NCBI RefSeq assembly: GCF_024741135.1
Contig: NZ_JANSUY010000003.1
Span: forward strand, 1 to 64,000
Direction of reading: 5' to 3'
Length of the DNA: 64,000 nt
Source of the DNA: Aquiflexum gelatinilyticum
GTDB lineage: Bacteria > Bacteroidota > Bacteroidia > Cytophagales > Cyclobacteriaceae
Shown: positions 47,379-55,252 of the stretch, one piece after another
How positions within the stretch are numbered: position 1 is the first letter of the stretch
Layout: each line of letters starts with the position of its first letter
The notes under the pieces: generated by a model
What the model saw: the letters and a program-made list of their open reading frames with translations, nothing else
The model's database searches: none
What the model was told of the DNA's origin: nothing
Program-made: the position numbers and the translations under genes

Positions 47379-48116
47379 ATGAAATTCCGACCCGTCTGTA
47401 TCATTGCCATTTTGATTGGTTTGTTTACCTGTTGCACCCCATCTGCTGAAAAAAAAGCAAAAGCAATCATCGAAAAGTCAATTATTGCTCATGGGGGTGG
47501 AGAAACTTGGAAATCTTTAAATTCCTTTTCATTGGAAAAAGAATCTTGGCTATTTCTTGAAAATGGAGAGGTTGAAACACATTCGGTCCAAAACCTTGAA
47601 TTTAGGCATCAGCCTTTTTTTGAAGCTAAAATTACCTGGAAAAAAGACAGCCTTGTCCACAAAGTGATTTTTGACGGAGTTAAGACAAGGTATTGGATGG
47701 GGGAAAATGAAATCCAAAATGAGGGCTTTTTGGATAGTAAAAAAAAGGATATTGATGCTGCTTACTATGTATTGACAAAACCTTTTGACCTATTTGAGCA
47801 AACCAAAAAATTAGAGTATCAAGGGGTTCATAAATTGGAAGATGGGAGGGAAGTAGAGACTGTTCAGGTGATTGACGGCGATCCAAATGATCCTGCTGTG
47901 GATATTTGGTGGTATTATTTTGATAAAGAATCTTTTCAGATCATTGGCTACAAAGTCAAAACCAGCGATCATTTCAGTATGGTATATAACTTAGATTGGG
48001 ATAATTCAACCGGATTACTTTTTCCCAAAAAGAGAGAAAGCTATCGGGTGGATAGCTTGGGAAATCATTTTTACCTGAGGGCGAAATATGACTTTAGAAA
48101 CTATTCAAAAGAATAG
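47379..48116 (+). CDS. LolA-like lipoprotein (DUF6503-type)
   Basis: 245 residues. The signal peptide ends at a lipobox (LIGLFTCC, cysteine 18 or 19). The mature part starts AKAIIEKSIIAHGGGETWKSL (split: AKAIIEKSIIAHGG and ETWKSL), a helix-strand opening typical of LolA-like proteins annotated DUF6503 in Bacteroidota, followed by antiparallel strands that would form the half-barrel (FFEAKITWKKDSLVHKVIFD, YYFDKESFQIIGYKVK). It probably binds a hydrophobic ligand or lipid in the periplasm; no partner is visible. It converges on the arginine deiminase gene with 3 bp between stops. Confidence 0.78.
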   Translation: MKFRPVCIIAILIGLFTCCTPSAEKKAKAIIEKSIIAHGGGETWKSLNSFSLEKESWLFLENGEVETHSVQNLEFRHQPFFEAKITWKKDSLVHKVIFDGVKTRYWMGENEIQNEGFLDSKKKDIDAAYYVLTKPFDLFEQTKKLEYQGVHKLEDGREVETVQVIDGDPNDPAVDIWWYYFDKESFQIIGYKVKTSDHFSMVYNLDWDNSTGLLFPKKRESYRVDSLGNHFYLRAKYDFRNYSKE

Positions 48117-48119
48117 CTA

Positions 48120-49334
48120 CTAGATTTTTGCCCTACTCAGTGGCATAGTCATACATCTAGGTCCGCCAAGTCCCCTTGATAGTTCTGATGATGGGATTTC
48201 AAGAACTTCTACACCCATATTTCTCAAAGCACGGTTGGTGTGGATATTTCTGTTGTAGGAAATCACCCTTCTTGGCCCTATTGCAAATACATTGGCACCG
48301 TCAAACCATTGCTCTCTCATAGAATAATCAGGTTTTCCGTCAGCTGTCGAAAGGATTTCAAGATGAGGAATTTCTTTTTCCAAAACTGTTAAAAGGGATT
48401 CATTCAAAACCTGTCTTTTGATATTTACTTTGTCGTCATGTATATCTTTCAAAGTGTAAAGTGAAGTCTGAAGGACAGAGTTTAATGCATCAGGATAGGT
48501 CAACACAAGGTTTTCATCCAAGATCGTAAAAACAGTATCGAGATGCATGTATTGTCTTTTTTTAGGCAAATGAACTTCATAGACTCTTTCGACGCTTCCC
48601 TCAGCCAATAAGGCTTTGGCTACATGGTAAATTGCTTTTTCATCTGTCCTTTCAGAATTTCCGATGGCCACAGCATGTTTGGATAAAACAATTACATCCC
48701 CTCCTTCAATACTTGGCGGGGAATCATGACCGTTGATAGGATAGAGACGGTTTACATGATCTTTGAAATCAACATGGTTTTCAAATATTGCCCTAAGAAT
48801 ATTGGCTTCCCTTTGTCTCCCTTCTTTTTTCATACTTGAGAAAATGATTCCTCCGGGGGTAATGGCCATGGGATCCCTTTGAAAATACAGGTTGGGACTT
48901 GGAGGAATGACAAATGCATAATCCAACAACTCGCCTGAAGACAGGTTTGGGATTTTCCGTTTGAGTTCATGGACTTTTACTCCTGCAGTCAGGGCCGTTG
49001 CGCATTCAGCTGTGGACAATCGGTCAAGAATATGTTCCTTAAAATGGGTCAGACCGGATTTAGTCAAAGCGTCATGCATGAGTTTTTCCAATATTCCCCT
49101 GTTAGAGAGAACCTGAATCAACAATTCATGAAGCCTATATACCTGTGCTCCGGTGGTTTGTTTGATTAGGTCAGTAAAAAAATCATGCTCCTTTTGCATC
49201 GCCTCAAGATAAGGAACATCCTCAAATAGAAGTAATTCCTTGTTGTAAGGAGTAAGCCGGTCAATTTCTTTTCCGGGGCGGTGCATCAAAACCGCTTTCA
49301 AAGTTCCAAATTCTGAGTTGAGACGTAGGTTCAT
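48120..49334 (-). CDS. arcA: Arginine deiminase
   Basis: A 404-residue guanidino-modifying enzyme. It has LKAVLMHRPGKE (13-24), FQRDPMAITPGG (about 150-161), the IEGGDV acidic motif, HLDTVF containing the catalytic His, and the nucleophile cysteine C394 in GGPRCMTMPL at the C terminus. It hydrolyses arginine to citrulline and ammonia. No carbamate kinase or ornithine carbamoyltransferase is adjacent, so a full ADI operon is not encoded here. A plausible promoter lies 40-75 bp upstream. The adjacent genes lysS and proline dehydrogenase are also amino-acid related. Confidence 0.96.
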   Translation of the reverse strand: MNLRLNSEFGTLKAVLMHRPGKEIDRLTPYNKELLLFEDVPYLEAMQKEHDFFTDLIKQTTGAQVYRLHELLIQVLSNRGILEKLMHDALTKSGLTHFKEHILDRLSTAECATALTAGVKVHELKRKIPNLSSGELLDYAFVIPPSPNLYFQRDPMAITPGGIIFSSMKKEGRQREANILRAIFENHVDFKDHVNRLYPINGHDSPPSIEGGDVIVLSKHAVAIGNSERTDEKAIYHVAKALLAEGSVERVYEVHLPKKRQYMHLDTVFTILDENLVLTYPDALNSVLQTSLYTLKDIHDDKVNIKRQVLNESLLTVLEKEIPHLEILSTADGKPDYSMREQWFDGANVFAIGPRRVISYNRNIHTNRALRNMGVEVLEIPSSELSRGLGGPRCMTMPLSRAKI

Positions 49335-49374
49335 ATACTTTAAAGAATGGTCTGTTTAATTGATAAATAATTAA

Positions 49375-49409
49375 CAATTATATTTAATCATTGTAAAATT
49401 ATCAAAAAA
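49375..49409 (-). promoter_or_regulatory. Candidate promoter of arcA
   Basis: On the minus strand TTTTTTG, 20 nt spacer, TATAATTG (one mismatch to the Bacteroidota -7 box TAnnTTTG), about 40 bp before the start codon. Confidence 0.35.
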
Positions 49410-49487
49410 TAGTGTAAAAATTTAATAATATAAAAAACTGAAATCAAATTTTATTGATGGGATTGGATGTTCAATTCATAAAAGAAA

Positions 49488-49515
49488 AAAGACCGAAAAC
49501 ATGTTTTCGGTCTTT
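49488..49515 (-). terminator. Palindromic terminator after lysS
   Basis: A perfect 28-bp palindrome (AAAGACCGAAAACA and its complement) with a T-run on the minus-strand side, about 20 bp beyond the lysS stop. Confidence 0.88.
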
Positions 49516-49534
49516 ATTTAGAATTATTCCTATA

Positions 49535-51253
49535 TCAAGAAAGCCATTTCTCTACATCCTCTTTTGTAGGATTGGAAACTTCTAGTTTCAGTTTCTTTCT
49601 CCTTCCGCAAACATCATTAAAGAGCTTGTTTGGATCCATTTCTTTCAACTGCTCGATGGTTTGGATATTCATGTCTCTGATTACAGGCAGCAATCCGATA
49701 GGGATGCCCAATTCCATAAAATCCTCATCTGAAGCGATTTTCAATTTCTTTTCAGGCCTCATTTGCGGGAAGAATAGGACTTCCTGTATGGTGGTTTTGT
49801 TTGTCAGCAACATCGTGAGTCTGTCTATTCCGATTCCCAATCCTGAGGTTGGAGGCATGCCGTATTCCAAAGCACGGAGAAAATCCTCATCCATGGCCAT
49901 GGCCTCATCATCTCCACGAGCAGCCAATTTCAACTGATCTTCAAACCTTTCCCGCTGAACGATCGGGTCATTCAATTCCGAATAAGCATTGGCGATTTCT
50001 TTTCCATTGACAAATAGCTCAAATCGTTCCACCAATCCTTCTTTGGATCTATGTTTTTTGGCTAAGGGTGTCATTTCTACAGGATAGTCGGTGATGTACG
50101 TTGGTTGGATCAGATTGGCTTCCACTTTCTCGCCAAAAATTTCATCAATCAATTTGCCTTTACCCATGCTGTTGTCCACCTGAATGCCCAGATCTAGACA
50201 TACCTGTCTAAGACCTGCTTCATCCATTTCGCTAACATCAATTCCCGCATATTCCTTGATGGAATCAAACATCGTTAACCTTCTATATGGCCCGGCAAAA
50301 TCAATCTCTTTGTCAGCAACTTTCACTACAGTATTACCATGGATAGAAAGGGTGACTTTTTCGATCAAATCCTCGACCATTTCCATCATCCAGATGTAGT
50401 CCTTATAGGCTACATAGATTTCCATACTTGTGAATTCGGGGTTGTGGGTTCGGTCCATTCCCTCATTCCGGAACATTTTACCAAATTCATATACGCCTTC
50501 AAAACCACCGACAATCAATCTTTTGAGGTACAATTCATTGGCAATCCTCAGGTAAAGAGGCATATCCAGGGTATTGTGGTAAGTATTGAACGGACGTGCT
50601 GCTGCTCCTCCATGAACCTGCTGCAGGATGGGAGTTTCCACTTCCAGCCATCCGTGGTCATCAAAGTAACGGCGCATATTGGTAATGACCTTTGACCTTG
50701 TTACAAAAACCTCTTTCACTTCAGGATTGACCGTAAGGTCCACATACCGCTGTCTATATCTCATCTCAGGATCCGTAAACCCATCATAGATATTCCCTTC
50801 TTCATCTCTTTTTACGACAGGAAGGGGTTTGATAGATTTTGAAAGAATCTTCAAATCTGTGACATGGAGAGATATCTCACCCGTTTGGGTAGTAAAAATA
50901 TAGCCCTTCAAACCAATGAAATCACCGATTCCCAAAAGTTTCTTGAATACTGTATTGTAGAAAGTCTTGTCTTCATCAGGGCACAAATCATCCCTTCTGA
51001 GGTAGATCTGAAGTCTTCCCGTAGAATCTTGGATTTCAGCAAAGGACGCAGAACCCATGATTCTTTTGGTCATCAATCTCCCTGCAATTGAAATATCCTT
51101 ATAGTCAGTTTTTCTATTTTCGTAATTTTTATGGATATCTTCTGCTGTCACGTTGACAAAGAATGATTCAGCAGGGTAGGGGTTAATTCCCAACTTCATC
51201 AATTCTTCCCGGTCTTTTCTTCTTTCTAATTCCTGTTCGCTTAATACCTGCAT
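49535..51253 (-). CDS. lysS: Lysyl-tRNA synthetase, class II
   Basis: 572 residues: an OB-fold anticodon-binding domain (about 55-150; [17 protein letters not shown]) and a class II catalytic core with motif 2 ([20 protein letters not shown]) and motif 3 ([13 protein letters not shown], about 470-482). A C-terminal extension of about 75 residues beyond motif 3 contains [16 protein letters not shown], a feature of Bacteroidota LysS. It charges tRNA-Lys with lysine. It lies 70 bp downstream of proline dehydrogenase on the same strand, with a 7-bp tandem repeat between, so it may be co-transcribed. Confidence 0.97.
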   Translation of the reverse strand: MQVLSEQELERRKDREELMKLGINPYPAESFFVNVTAEDIHKNYENRKTDYKDISIAGRLMTKRIMGSASFAEIQDSTGRLQIYLRRDDLCPDEDKTFYNTVFKKLLGIGDFIGLKGYIFTTQTGEISLHVTDLKILSKSIKPLPVVKRDEEGNIYDGFTDPEMRYRQRYVDLTVNPEVKEVFVTRSKVITNMRRYFDDHGWLEVETPILQQVHGGAAARPFNTYHNTLDMPLYLRIANELYLKRLIVGGFEGVYEFGKMFRNEGMDRTHNPEFTSMEIYVAYKDYIWMMEMVEDLIEKVTLSIHGNTVVKVADKEIDFAGPYRRLTMFDSIKEYAGIDVSEMDEAGLRQVCLDLGIQVDNSMGKGKLIDEIFGEKVEANLIQPTYITDYPVEMTPLAKKHRSKEGLVERFELFVNGKEIANAYSELNDPIVQRERFEDQLKLAARGDDEAMAMDEDFLRALEYGMPPTSGLGIGIDRLTMLLTNKTTIQEVLFFPQMRPEKKLKIASDEDFMELGIPIGLLPVIRDMNIQTIEQLKEMDPNKLFNDVCGRRKKLKLEVSNPTKEDVEKWLS

Positions 51254-51283
51254 TTCTCTATATGTTCAGTTCAAATAATTTTT

Positions 51284-51322
51284 AACCAATAACCAATAAC
51301 CAATAACCAATAACCAATAACC
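51284..51322. repeat. 7-bp tandem repeat (AACCAAT)
   Basis: Five perfect units plus four bases of a sixth. It starts 1 bp after the stop codon of proline dehydrogenase (minus strand) and fills the spacer to lysS. Confidence 0.95.
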
Positions 51323-51323
51323 T

Positions 51324-52511
51324 CTATTTCTTAGCCACTTTTCGCCTTGCGATTTCTCTTTTTACCAAGTCAAATTCCCTGCTGCTTTGGCCGGCAACCG
51401 AGGTGTTTTCTTCTGCCCTTCGGGATAGGTAAGGCATTACTTTTTCTACCGGTCCATAGGGGACGTATTTTACCACATTGTAACCGGCTTTTGCAAGGTT
51501 GAAGGAAATGTTGTCACTCATTCCATATAGCTGAGCAAAATATACACTTTCCTCTGAAGGGTTGATTCCATATTTTGAGATCAATTCCGTCAAAAGGTAG
51601 TTGCTTTTTTCGTTATGGGAACCGGAGACCAAGCCCATCGATTTGATGTTTTCAACACAAAATTCAAGGGCGGCATTATAATCCTTGTCTGAAGATTCTT
51701 TGGTTGGTTGGATGGGGCTAGGATATCCTTTTTCTGCGGCACGGTCTCTTTCCTTCTCCATATATGCTCCCCTGACTAATTTAGCGCCCAGCAAATATCC
51801 TTTTTCCAAGGCAACCTTATGGTCTCTTTTCAATTTTGCAAGTGAATCATGCCGGTACATCTGATAAGTATTGTACACAATGCAGGATTGCTTATTGTAT
51901 TTTTCCATCGCATCATAGGCCATTCCATCGATCACATCCTGGAACCAAGATTCCTCCGCATCTATCAATATTTTGGTATTTGCTTTATAGGCTGCTTTAC
52001 AAAGCTCATCAATCCTGATTTTGAGTTTATCGAATGAAGTCTTTTCCTTATCATTTAAAGTTTTACCATCTTGGATTTTGGTCATGATCTCAAAATCACC
52101 AAGTCCTGTGACTTTAAATACGGCAAAAGGAATATTTTCATCACCGGCGGATCTTTCTATAGTCCTTAGGATCTCATTTTTTGTAACTTCATAACTCGCT
52201 TCATCGCCTTCTCCTTCTACAGAATAGTCGAGGATGGTATGGATATGATATTTGGCCAATTCTTCTAATGCATGCTGACAATCATTGATGTCTTCTCCTC
52301 CGCAGAAATGTCCAAACATTGTTTTTTTCATGATTCCCTTGATGGGGAGGCCAAGGGCAAAAGACCAGTTGGCAAGCTTGGTTCCAACACTTACAGCTAG
52401 ATTGTTGTTGACTGTAGCGAAAATCAGGTACATTTTTTTTAGCTCGGCATTGGATTTTGAAGCAAAGGCAACTTCAAGATTTTCAAAAGAAATATTGGGT
52501 TTGACAGGCAT
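51324..52511 (-). CDS. Proline dehydrogenase
   Basis: FAD-dependent PRODH TIM-barrel protein (395 residues from the preferred ATG at 52,511). Family motifs: HTILDYSVEGEGD, FAVFKVTGLGD, KILIDAEESWFQD, YLLGAKLVRGAYMEKERDRA, and the C-terminal FAQLYGMSDNISFNL and YVPYGPVEKVMPYLSRRAEEN. It oxidises proline to 1-pyrroline-5-carboxylate; monofunctional, without the PutA P5C dehydrogenase domain. A TTG start seven codons upstream (52,532) is less likely because a TATATTTG promoter-like box lies over it. Followed by the 7-bp repeat and lysS. Confidence 0.94.
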   Translation of the reverse strand: MPVKPNISFENLEVAFASKSNAELKKMYLIFATVNNNLAVSVGTKLANWSFALGLPIKGIMKKTMFGHFCGGEDINDCQHALEELAKYHIHTILDYSVEGEGDEASYEVTKNEILRTIERSAGDENIPFAVFKVTGLGDFEIMTKIQDGKTLNDKEKTSFDKLKIRIDELCKAAYKANTKILIDAEESWFQDVIDGMAYDAMEKYNKQSCIVYNTYQMYRHDSLAKLKRDHKVALEKGYLLGAKLVRGAYMEKERDRAAEKGYPSPIQPTKESSDKDYNAALEFCVENIKSMGLVSGSHNEKSNYLLTELISKYGINPSEESVYFAQLYGMSDNISFNLAKAGYNVVKYVPYGPVEKVMPYLSRRAEENTSVAGQSSREFDLVKREIARRKVAKK

Positions 52512-52532
52512 ATAACTCAAATTACGGGGCAA

Positions 52533-52796
52533 ATATATTAAAAAAACCTCATGGGGTAGGGGAATGTTTTGTTATTTGATGCCATATATAATGGAGTAAA
52601 TTACAAAAACCTGATTATGAATGTTTGGATATATGAATATCCAATAATCAGCGAAAAAGCCAATTTGATTTCATCTTTTTCAAACCCCAATGCAAAATTA
52701 TATTTTGAAATATACTTATTTTCTGATTGTACTTATTGAATTCTTAATGGTTCGTCTGATTTTTGAATAAAGAGTAAGAAATTATTTATAAATTAA
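52533..52796. other. Intergenic region between proline dehydrogenase and the aromatic operon leader
   Basis: AT-rich and divergent. A TATATTTG box (minus strand, 52,530-52,537) may serve proline dehydrogenase. No gene was seen before the leader peptide at 52,832. Confidence 0.5.
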
Positions 52797-52827
52797 TTTG
52801 TTTTTAAAAAAGAGGCTCTTACTTTTG
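52797..52827 (+). promoter_or_regulatory. Candidate promoter of the aromatic operon
   Basis: TTTG (52,797-52,800), 19-nt spacer, TACTTTTG (52,820-52,827), which matches the Bacteroidota consensus TAnnTTTG exactly. Transcription would start at or within a few bases of the leader ATG at 52,832, implying a leaderless message if this is the real promoter. Confidence 0.5.
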
Positions 52828-52831
52828 AAAC

Positions 52832-52927
52832 ATGTTAATCGCAGCATTCGCCTTCTTTAGCTTTTATTACTTTTACTTTCGTCTTCAAAGCCGAATCGGA
52901 GCTGCTTATTGTCTAGAAAAAATCTAA
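52832..52927 (+). CDS. Phe/Tyr-rich leader peptide of the aromatic operon
   Basis: A 31-codon ORF (ATG to TAA at 52,925). Residues 6-16 read FAFFSFYYFYF: nine of eleven are Phe or Tyr (six Phe and three Tyr in the tract, with a fourth Tyr later). It is followed by the terminator at 52,941-52,976 and by the Phe/Tyr biosynthetic genes. Segment 52,892-52,903 inside its 3' half can pair with the 5' arm of that terminator. The peptide itself probably has no function; its translation would sense charged tRNA-Phe and tRNA-Tyr. Confidence 0.82.
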   Translation: MLIAAFAFFSFYYFYFRLQSRIGAAYCLEKI

Positions 52928-52976
52928 AAAATCATAAAGCAAAAAAAGCCCGGTTCGAAAGAGTCGGGCTTTTTTT
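52892..52976 (+). promoter_or_regulatory. Attenuator: antiterminator and terminator
   Basis: Terminator: stem 52,941-52,952 with 52,965-52,976 (seven A-U then GCCCG/CGGGC, perfect), extendable by two G-U and two Watson-Crick pairs to a GAAA tetraloop, with a T-run. Antiterminator: CGAATCGGAGCT (52,892-52,903) pairs with AGCCCGGTTCG (52,947-52,957) with one G-U pair and one bulged A. The two structures are mutually exclusive. A ribosome stalled on the Phe/Tyr codons (ending 52,879) would leave 52,892 onward free; one at the stop codon would cover it. Confidence 0.8.
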
Positions 52977-52993
52977 ATTAAACCTATCAAATC

Positions 52994-54091
52994 ATGAAAG
53001 ACCATTTACAAATCAAAGACTGGGGATTCGGAATAGAAGGCCATGTCATCATCGCAGGACCTTGTAGTGCTGAAACTCCTGAGCAGATCGAAAAAGTCTG
53101 CCTGGACATGAAAAAAGAAAACATGGTTCCTGATATGTTCCGCGCAGGAATCTGGAAACCTAGAACGAGACCGGGAAGCTTTGAAGGAATAGGTGAAGAA
53201 GGTTTGAAATGGATGGAAATTGTGAGGCATCACCTCAATATCCCCATCACAACCGAGGTTGGTAATGCTGCTCACGTGGAATTGGCATTGAAACACAAAG
53301 TCGATGTACTTTGGGTAGGAGCCAGAACTACTGTCAATCCATTTGCAGTACAGGAAATCGCCGATGCGCTCAAAGGAGTGGACATTCCTGTGATGATCAA
53401 AAACCCAATGAATCCAGACTTGCAGCTTTGGATCGGTGCTTTGGAAAGAATGCATGCAGTCGGAATCAATAAATTGGCGGCAATCCACAGAGGATTTTCT
53501 GATTCTTATGACAAAAGATTCAGAAACAAACCAAATTGGTCTATGCCGATCCACTTGAAAAGAGAGTGGAAAGGAATGGAAGTGATCAACGACCCGAGTC
53601 ATATTGTTGGAAACAGAGAAGGAATTCTCGAAACCGCGCAGAGGGCAATCAATTTTGGTCTTGATGGTTTGATGATTGAGACTCACCATGATCCGGATAA
53701 CGCCTGGTCTGATGCCAAGCAGCAGGTTACGCCAAAAAGATTGAAAGAAATCCTTTCTTTAATTGATTTCAAAGATACCCTAGGAAGTGAAAACCCTGGA
53801 GAAAGATTGAATGATTTGAGATCTGCAGTTGATCATTTGGACGATCAATTGTTGGATATTTTACAGGAGAGATTTTCCTTGATCGATCAAATCGGTGCCT
53901 ATAAAAGAGAACATCACCTTACTGTATTCCAATCTGACAGGTGGAAATTTGTCATGGAATCCAGGACCCAAAAAGGAGTGCAGAAAAACCTTTCAGAGAA
54001 ATTCATGAAAGAATTGCTTTACTGTATCCACGAAGAATCTGTGAAAAGGCAGGAAAAGCAATTGAGAGAAGCTGATCCCGTGAAAAAATGA
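52994..54091 (+). CDS. DAHP synthase / chorismate mutase (bifunctional, type I DAHPS with AroQ domain)
   Basis: 365 residues. The DAHP synthase barrel (1 to about 260) has IIAGPCSAETPEQ, FRAGIWKPRTRPGSFEGIG, TEVGNAAHVE, VGARTTVNPF and IHRGFSD segments; KxxxxRTRPGSF is the PEP-binding loop. A short linker leads to a C-terminal AroQ chorismate mutase domain (about 273-355; LNDLRSAVDHLDDQLLDIL, RFSLIDQIGAYKREH). It makes DAHP from PEP and erythrose-4-phosphate and converts chorismate to prephenate, so one protein covers the entry and the branch point. First gene of the operon, starting 17 bp after the attenuator, with a 102-bp repeat-containing spacer to aroB. Confidence 0.96.
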   Translation: MKDHLQIKDWGFGIEGHVIIAGPCSAETPEQIEKVCLDMKKENMVPDMFRAGIWKPRTRPGSFEGIGEEGLKWMEIVRHHLNIPITTEVGNAAHVELALKHKVDVLWVGARTTVNPFAVQEIADALKGVDIPVMIKNPMNPDLQLWIGALERMHAVGINKLAAIHRGFSDSYDKRFRNKPNWSMPIHLKREWKGMEVINDPSHIVGNREGILETAQRAINFGLDGLMIETHHDPDNAWSDAKQQVTPKRLKEILSLIDFKDTLGSENPGERLNDLRSAVDHLDDQLLDILQERFSLIDQIGAYKREHHLTVFQSDRWKFVMESRTQKGVQKNLSEKFMKELLYCIHEESVKRQEKQLREADPVKK

Positions 54092-54154
54092 AGGTAAGAA
54101 GTAAAAGGTAAGAGGTATCTGTCCTCACCTCTTACCTCTCACTTCTTACCTCCC
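54092..54154. repeat. Inverted 7-bp-unit repeat between DAHP synthase and aroB
   Basis: Nine heptamers start immediately after the stop codon: AGGTAAG, AAGTAAA, AGGTAAG, AGGTATC, then TGTCCTC, ACCTCTT, ACCTCTC, ACTTCTT, ACCTCCC. The two halves form a hairpin of 21 bp (54,093-54,102 with 54,141-54,150 and 54,106-54,116 with 54,127-54,137). Confidence 0.9.
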
Positions 54155-54193
54155 AAAATAGATTTTCTATTTATACCTTAAATCCCCAATATT

Positions 54194-55252
54194 TTGGAGT
54201 CAGTAATATTTTCAAATAATATCTCTTTTGATTTGAGTAAATACCTGAATCAATTGGGCTATTCCCAATTGGGAGTGATCTCAGATTCAAATACTTCAAA
54301 ATTCTGCTATCCGATTATCGAGAAGCTTTTGCCGGAAGGCCATAAACATTTTTCTTTTCCTGCCGGCGAAGCCAACAAAAACCTCAACACCTGTTCCCAA
54401 ATCTGGCAATGGATGACAGATGAAGGCTTTGACAGAAAAGCTTTGATCATCAATCTTGGTGGGGGAGTAACAGGCGACATGGGAGGTTTCTGTGCGGCAA
54501 CTTACAAAAGGGGAATCCGATTTATCAATATTCCGACAACTCTGCTCTCTCAGGTGGATGCCAGTGTCGGTGGAAAATTGGGGATTGATTTCAATGGTTT
54601 CAAAAACCACATCGGCGTATTTACCCAACCTGAACTTGTTTTGATTTCTGAAATTTTCCTTCAAACCCTTCCTTTGGAGGAAATGCGTTCGGGTTACGCT
54701 GAGGTTTTGAAGCACGGCTTGATCCAAAATGCCAATTACTTTTCTTGTCTCAAAATCGCAGATTGGGAAAAGCAAAATTGGAGGGAGATCATCGAAAAGT
54801 CTGTTCAGATCAAAAGGGAAGTGGTAGAAAAAGATCCTAAGGAAGCTGGATTGCGAAAAATTCTGAATTTTGGACATACGATCGGCCATGCTTTCGAATC
54901 TTTTTATCTCAATACCGATAAACATTTGCTCCATGGTGAAGCCATTGCGGTAGGGATGGTTTGCGAGGCTTTTCTTTCCCATAAAAAATCAGGATTGCCA
55001 AAAGAAGATCTCCAAATCATTACTGATGCCTTGACTGAAATTTACGGGTTTTTTCAGTTTTTCGAAGCTGATATCGATGATATCATCAAATTGTGCAGTC
55101 AGGATAAAAAGAATGAAGGATCAACGGTAAACTTTTCACTTTTGAGAAGAATAGGCAATTGTGATTACAACATCAAAGGAACAGCCGAAGAAATCAAAGA
55201 AGCCATCTCATTTTACCAATCATTAACTTCACAAGTTCAATTAAACCAATGA
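54194..55252 (+). CDS. aroB: 3-dehydroquinate synthase
   Basis: 352 residues starting at a TTG (MESVIFSNN). The NAD-binding glycine loop lies at 89-98 (GGGVTGDMGG), the IPTTLLSQVDASVGGKLGID loop at about 113-132, and the metal ligand segments are SGYAEVLKHG and the FGHTIGHAFES/HGEAIAVGM helices. It converts DAHP to 3-dehydroquinate, the second shikimate step. It overlaps aroA by 4 bp (ATGA). The gene order DAHP synthase, aroB, aroA puts three shikimate genes before the Phe/Tyr branch. Confidence 0.97.
   Translation: MESVIFSNNISFDLSKYLNQLGYSQLGVISDSNTSKFCYPIIEKLLPEGHKHFSFPAGEANKNLNTCSQIWQWMTDEGFDRKALIINLGGGVTGDMGGFCAATYKRGIRFINIPTTLLSQVDASVGGKLGIDFNGFKNHIGVFTQPELVLISEIFLQTLPLEEMRSGYAEVLKHGLIQNANYFSCLKIADWEKQNWREIIEKSVQIKREVVEKDPKEAGLRKILNFGHTIGHAFESFYLNTDKHLLHGEAIAVGMVCEAFLSHKKSGLPKEDLQIITDALTEIYGFFQFFEADIDDIIKLCSQDKKNEGSTVNFSLLRRIGNCDYNIKGTAEEIKEAISFYQSLTSQVQLNQ

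Noticed and set aside
52512-52532. TTG extension of proline dehydrogenase
   Set aside because: Only seven codons, and covered by a TATATTTG promoter-like box; the ATG at 52,511 is preferred.
52797-52993. T-box or riboswitch upstream of the aromatic operon
   Set aside because: No T-box specifier or conserved core is visible, and a Phe/Tyr-rich leader ORF with competing hairpins explains the structure better.
53006-53689. 227-codon minus-strand ORF inside the DAHP synthase gene
   Set aside because: Shadow of the conserved sense gene.
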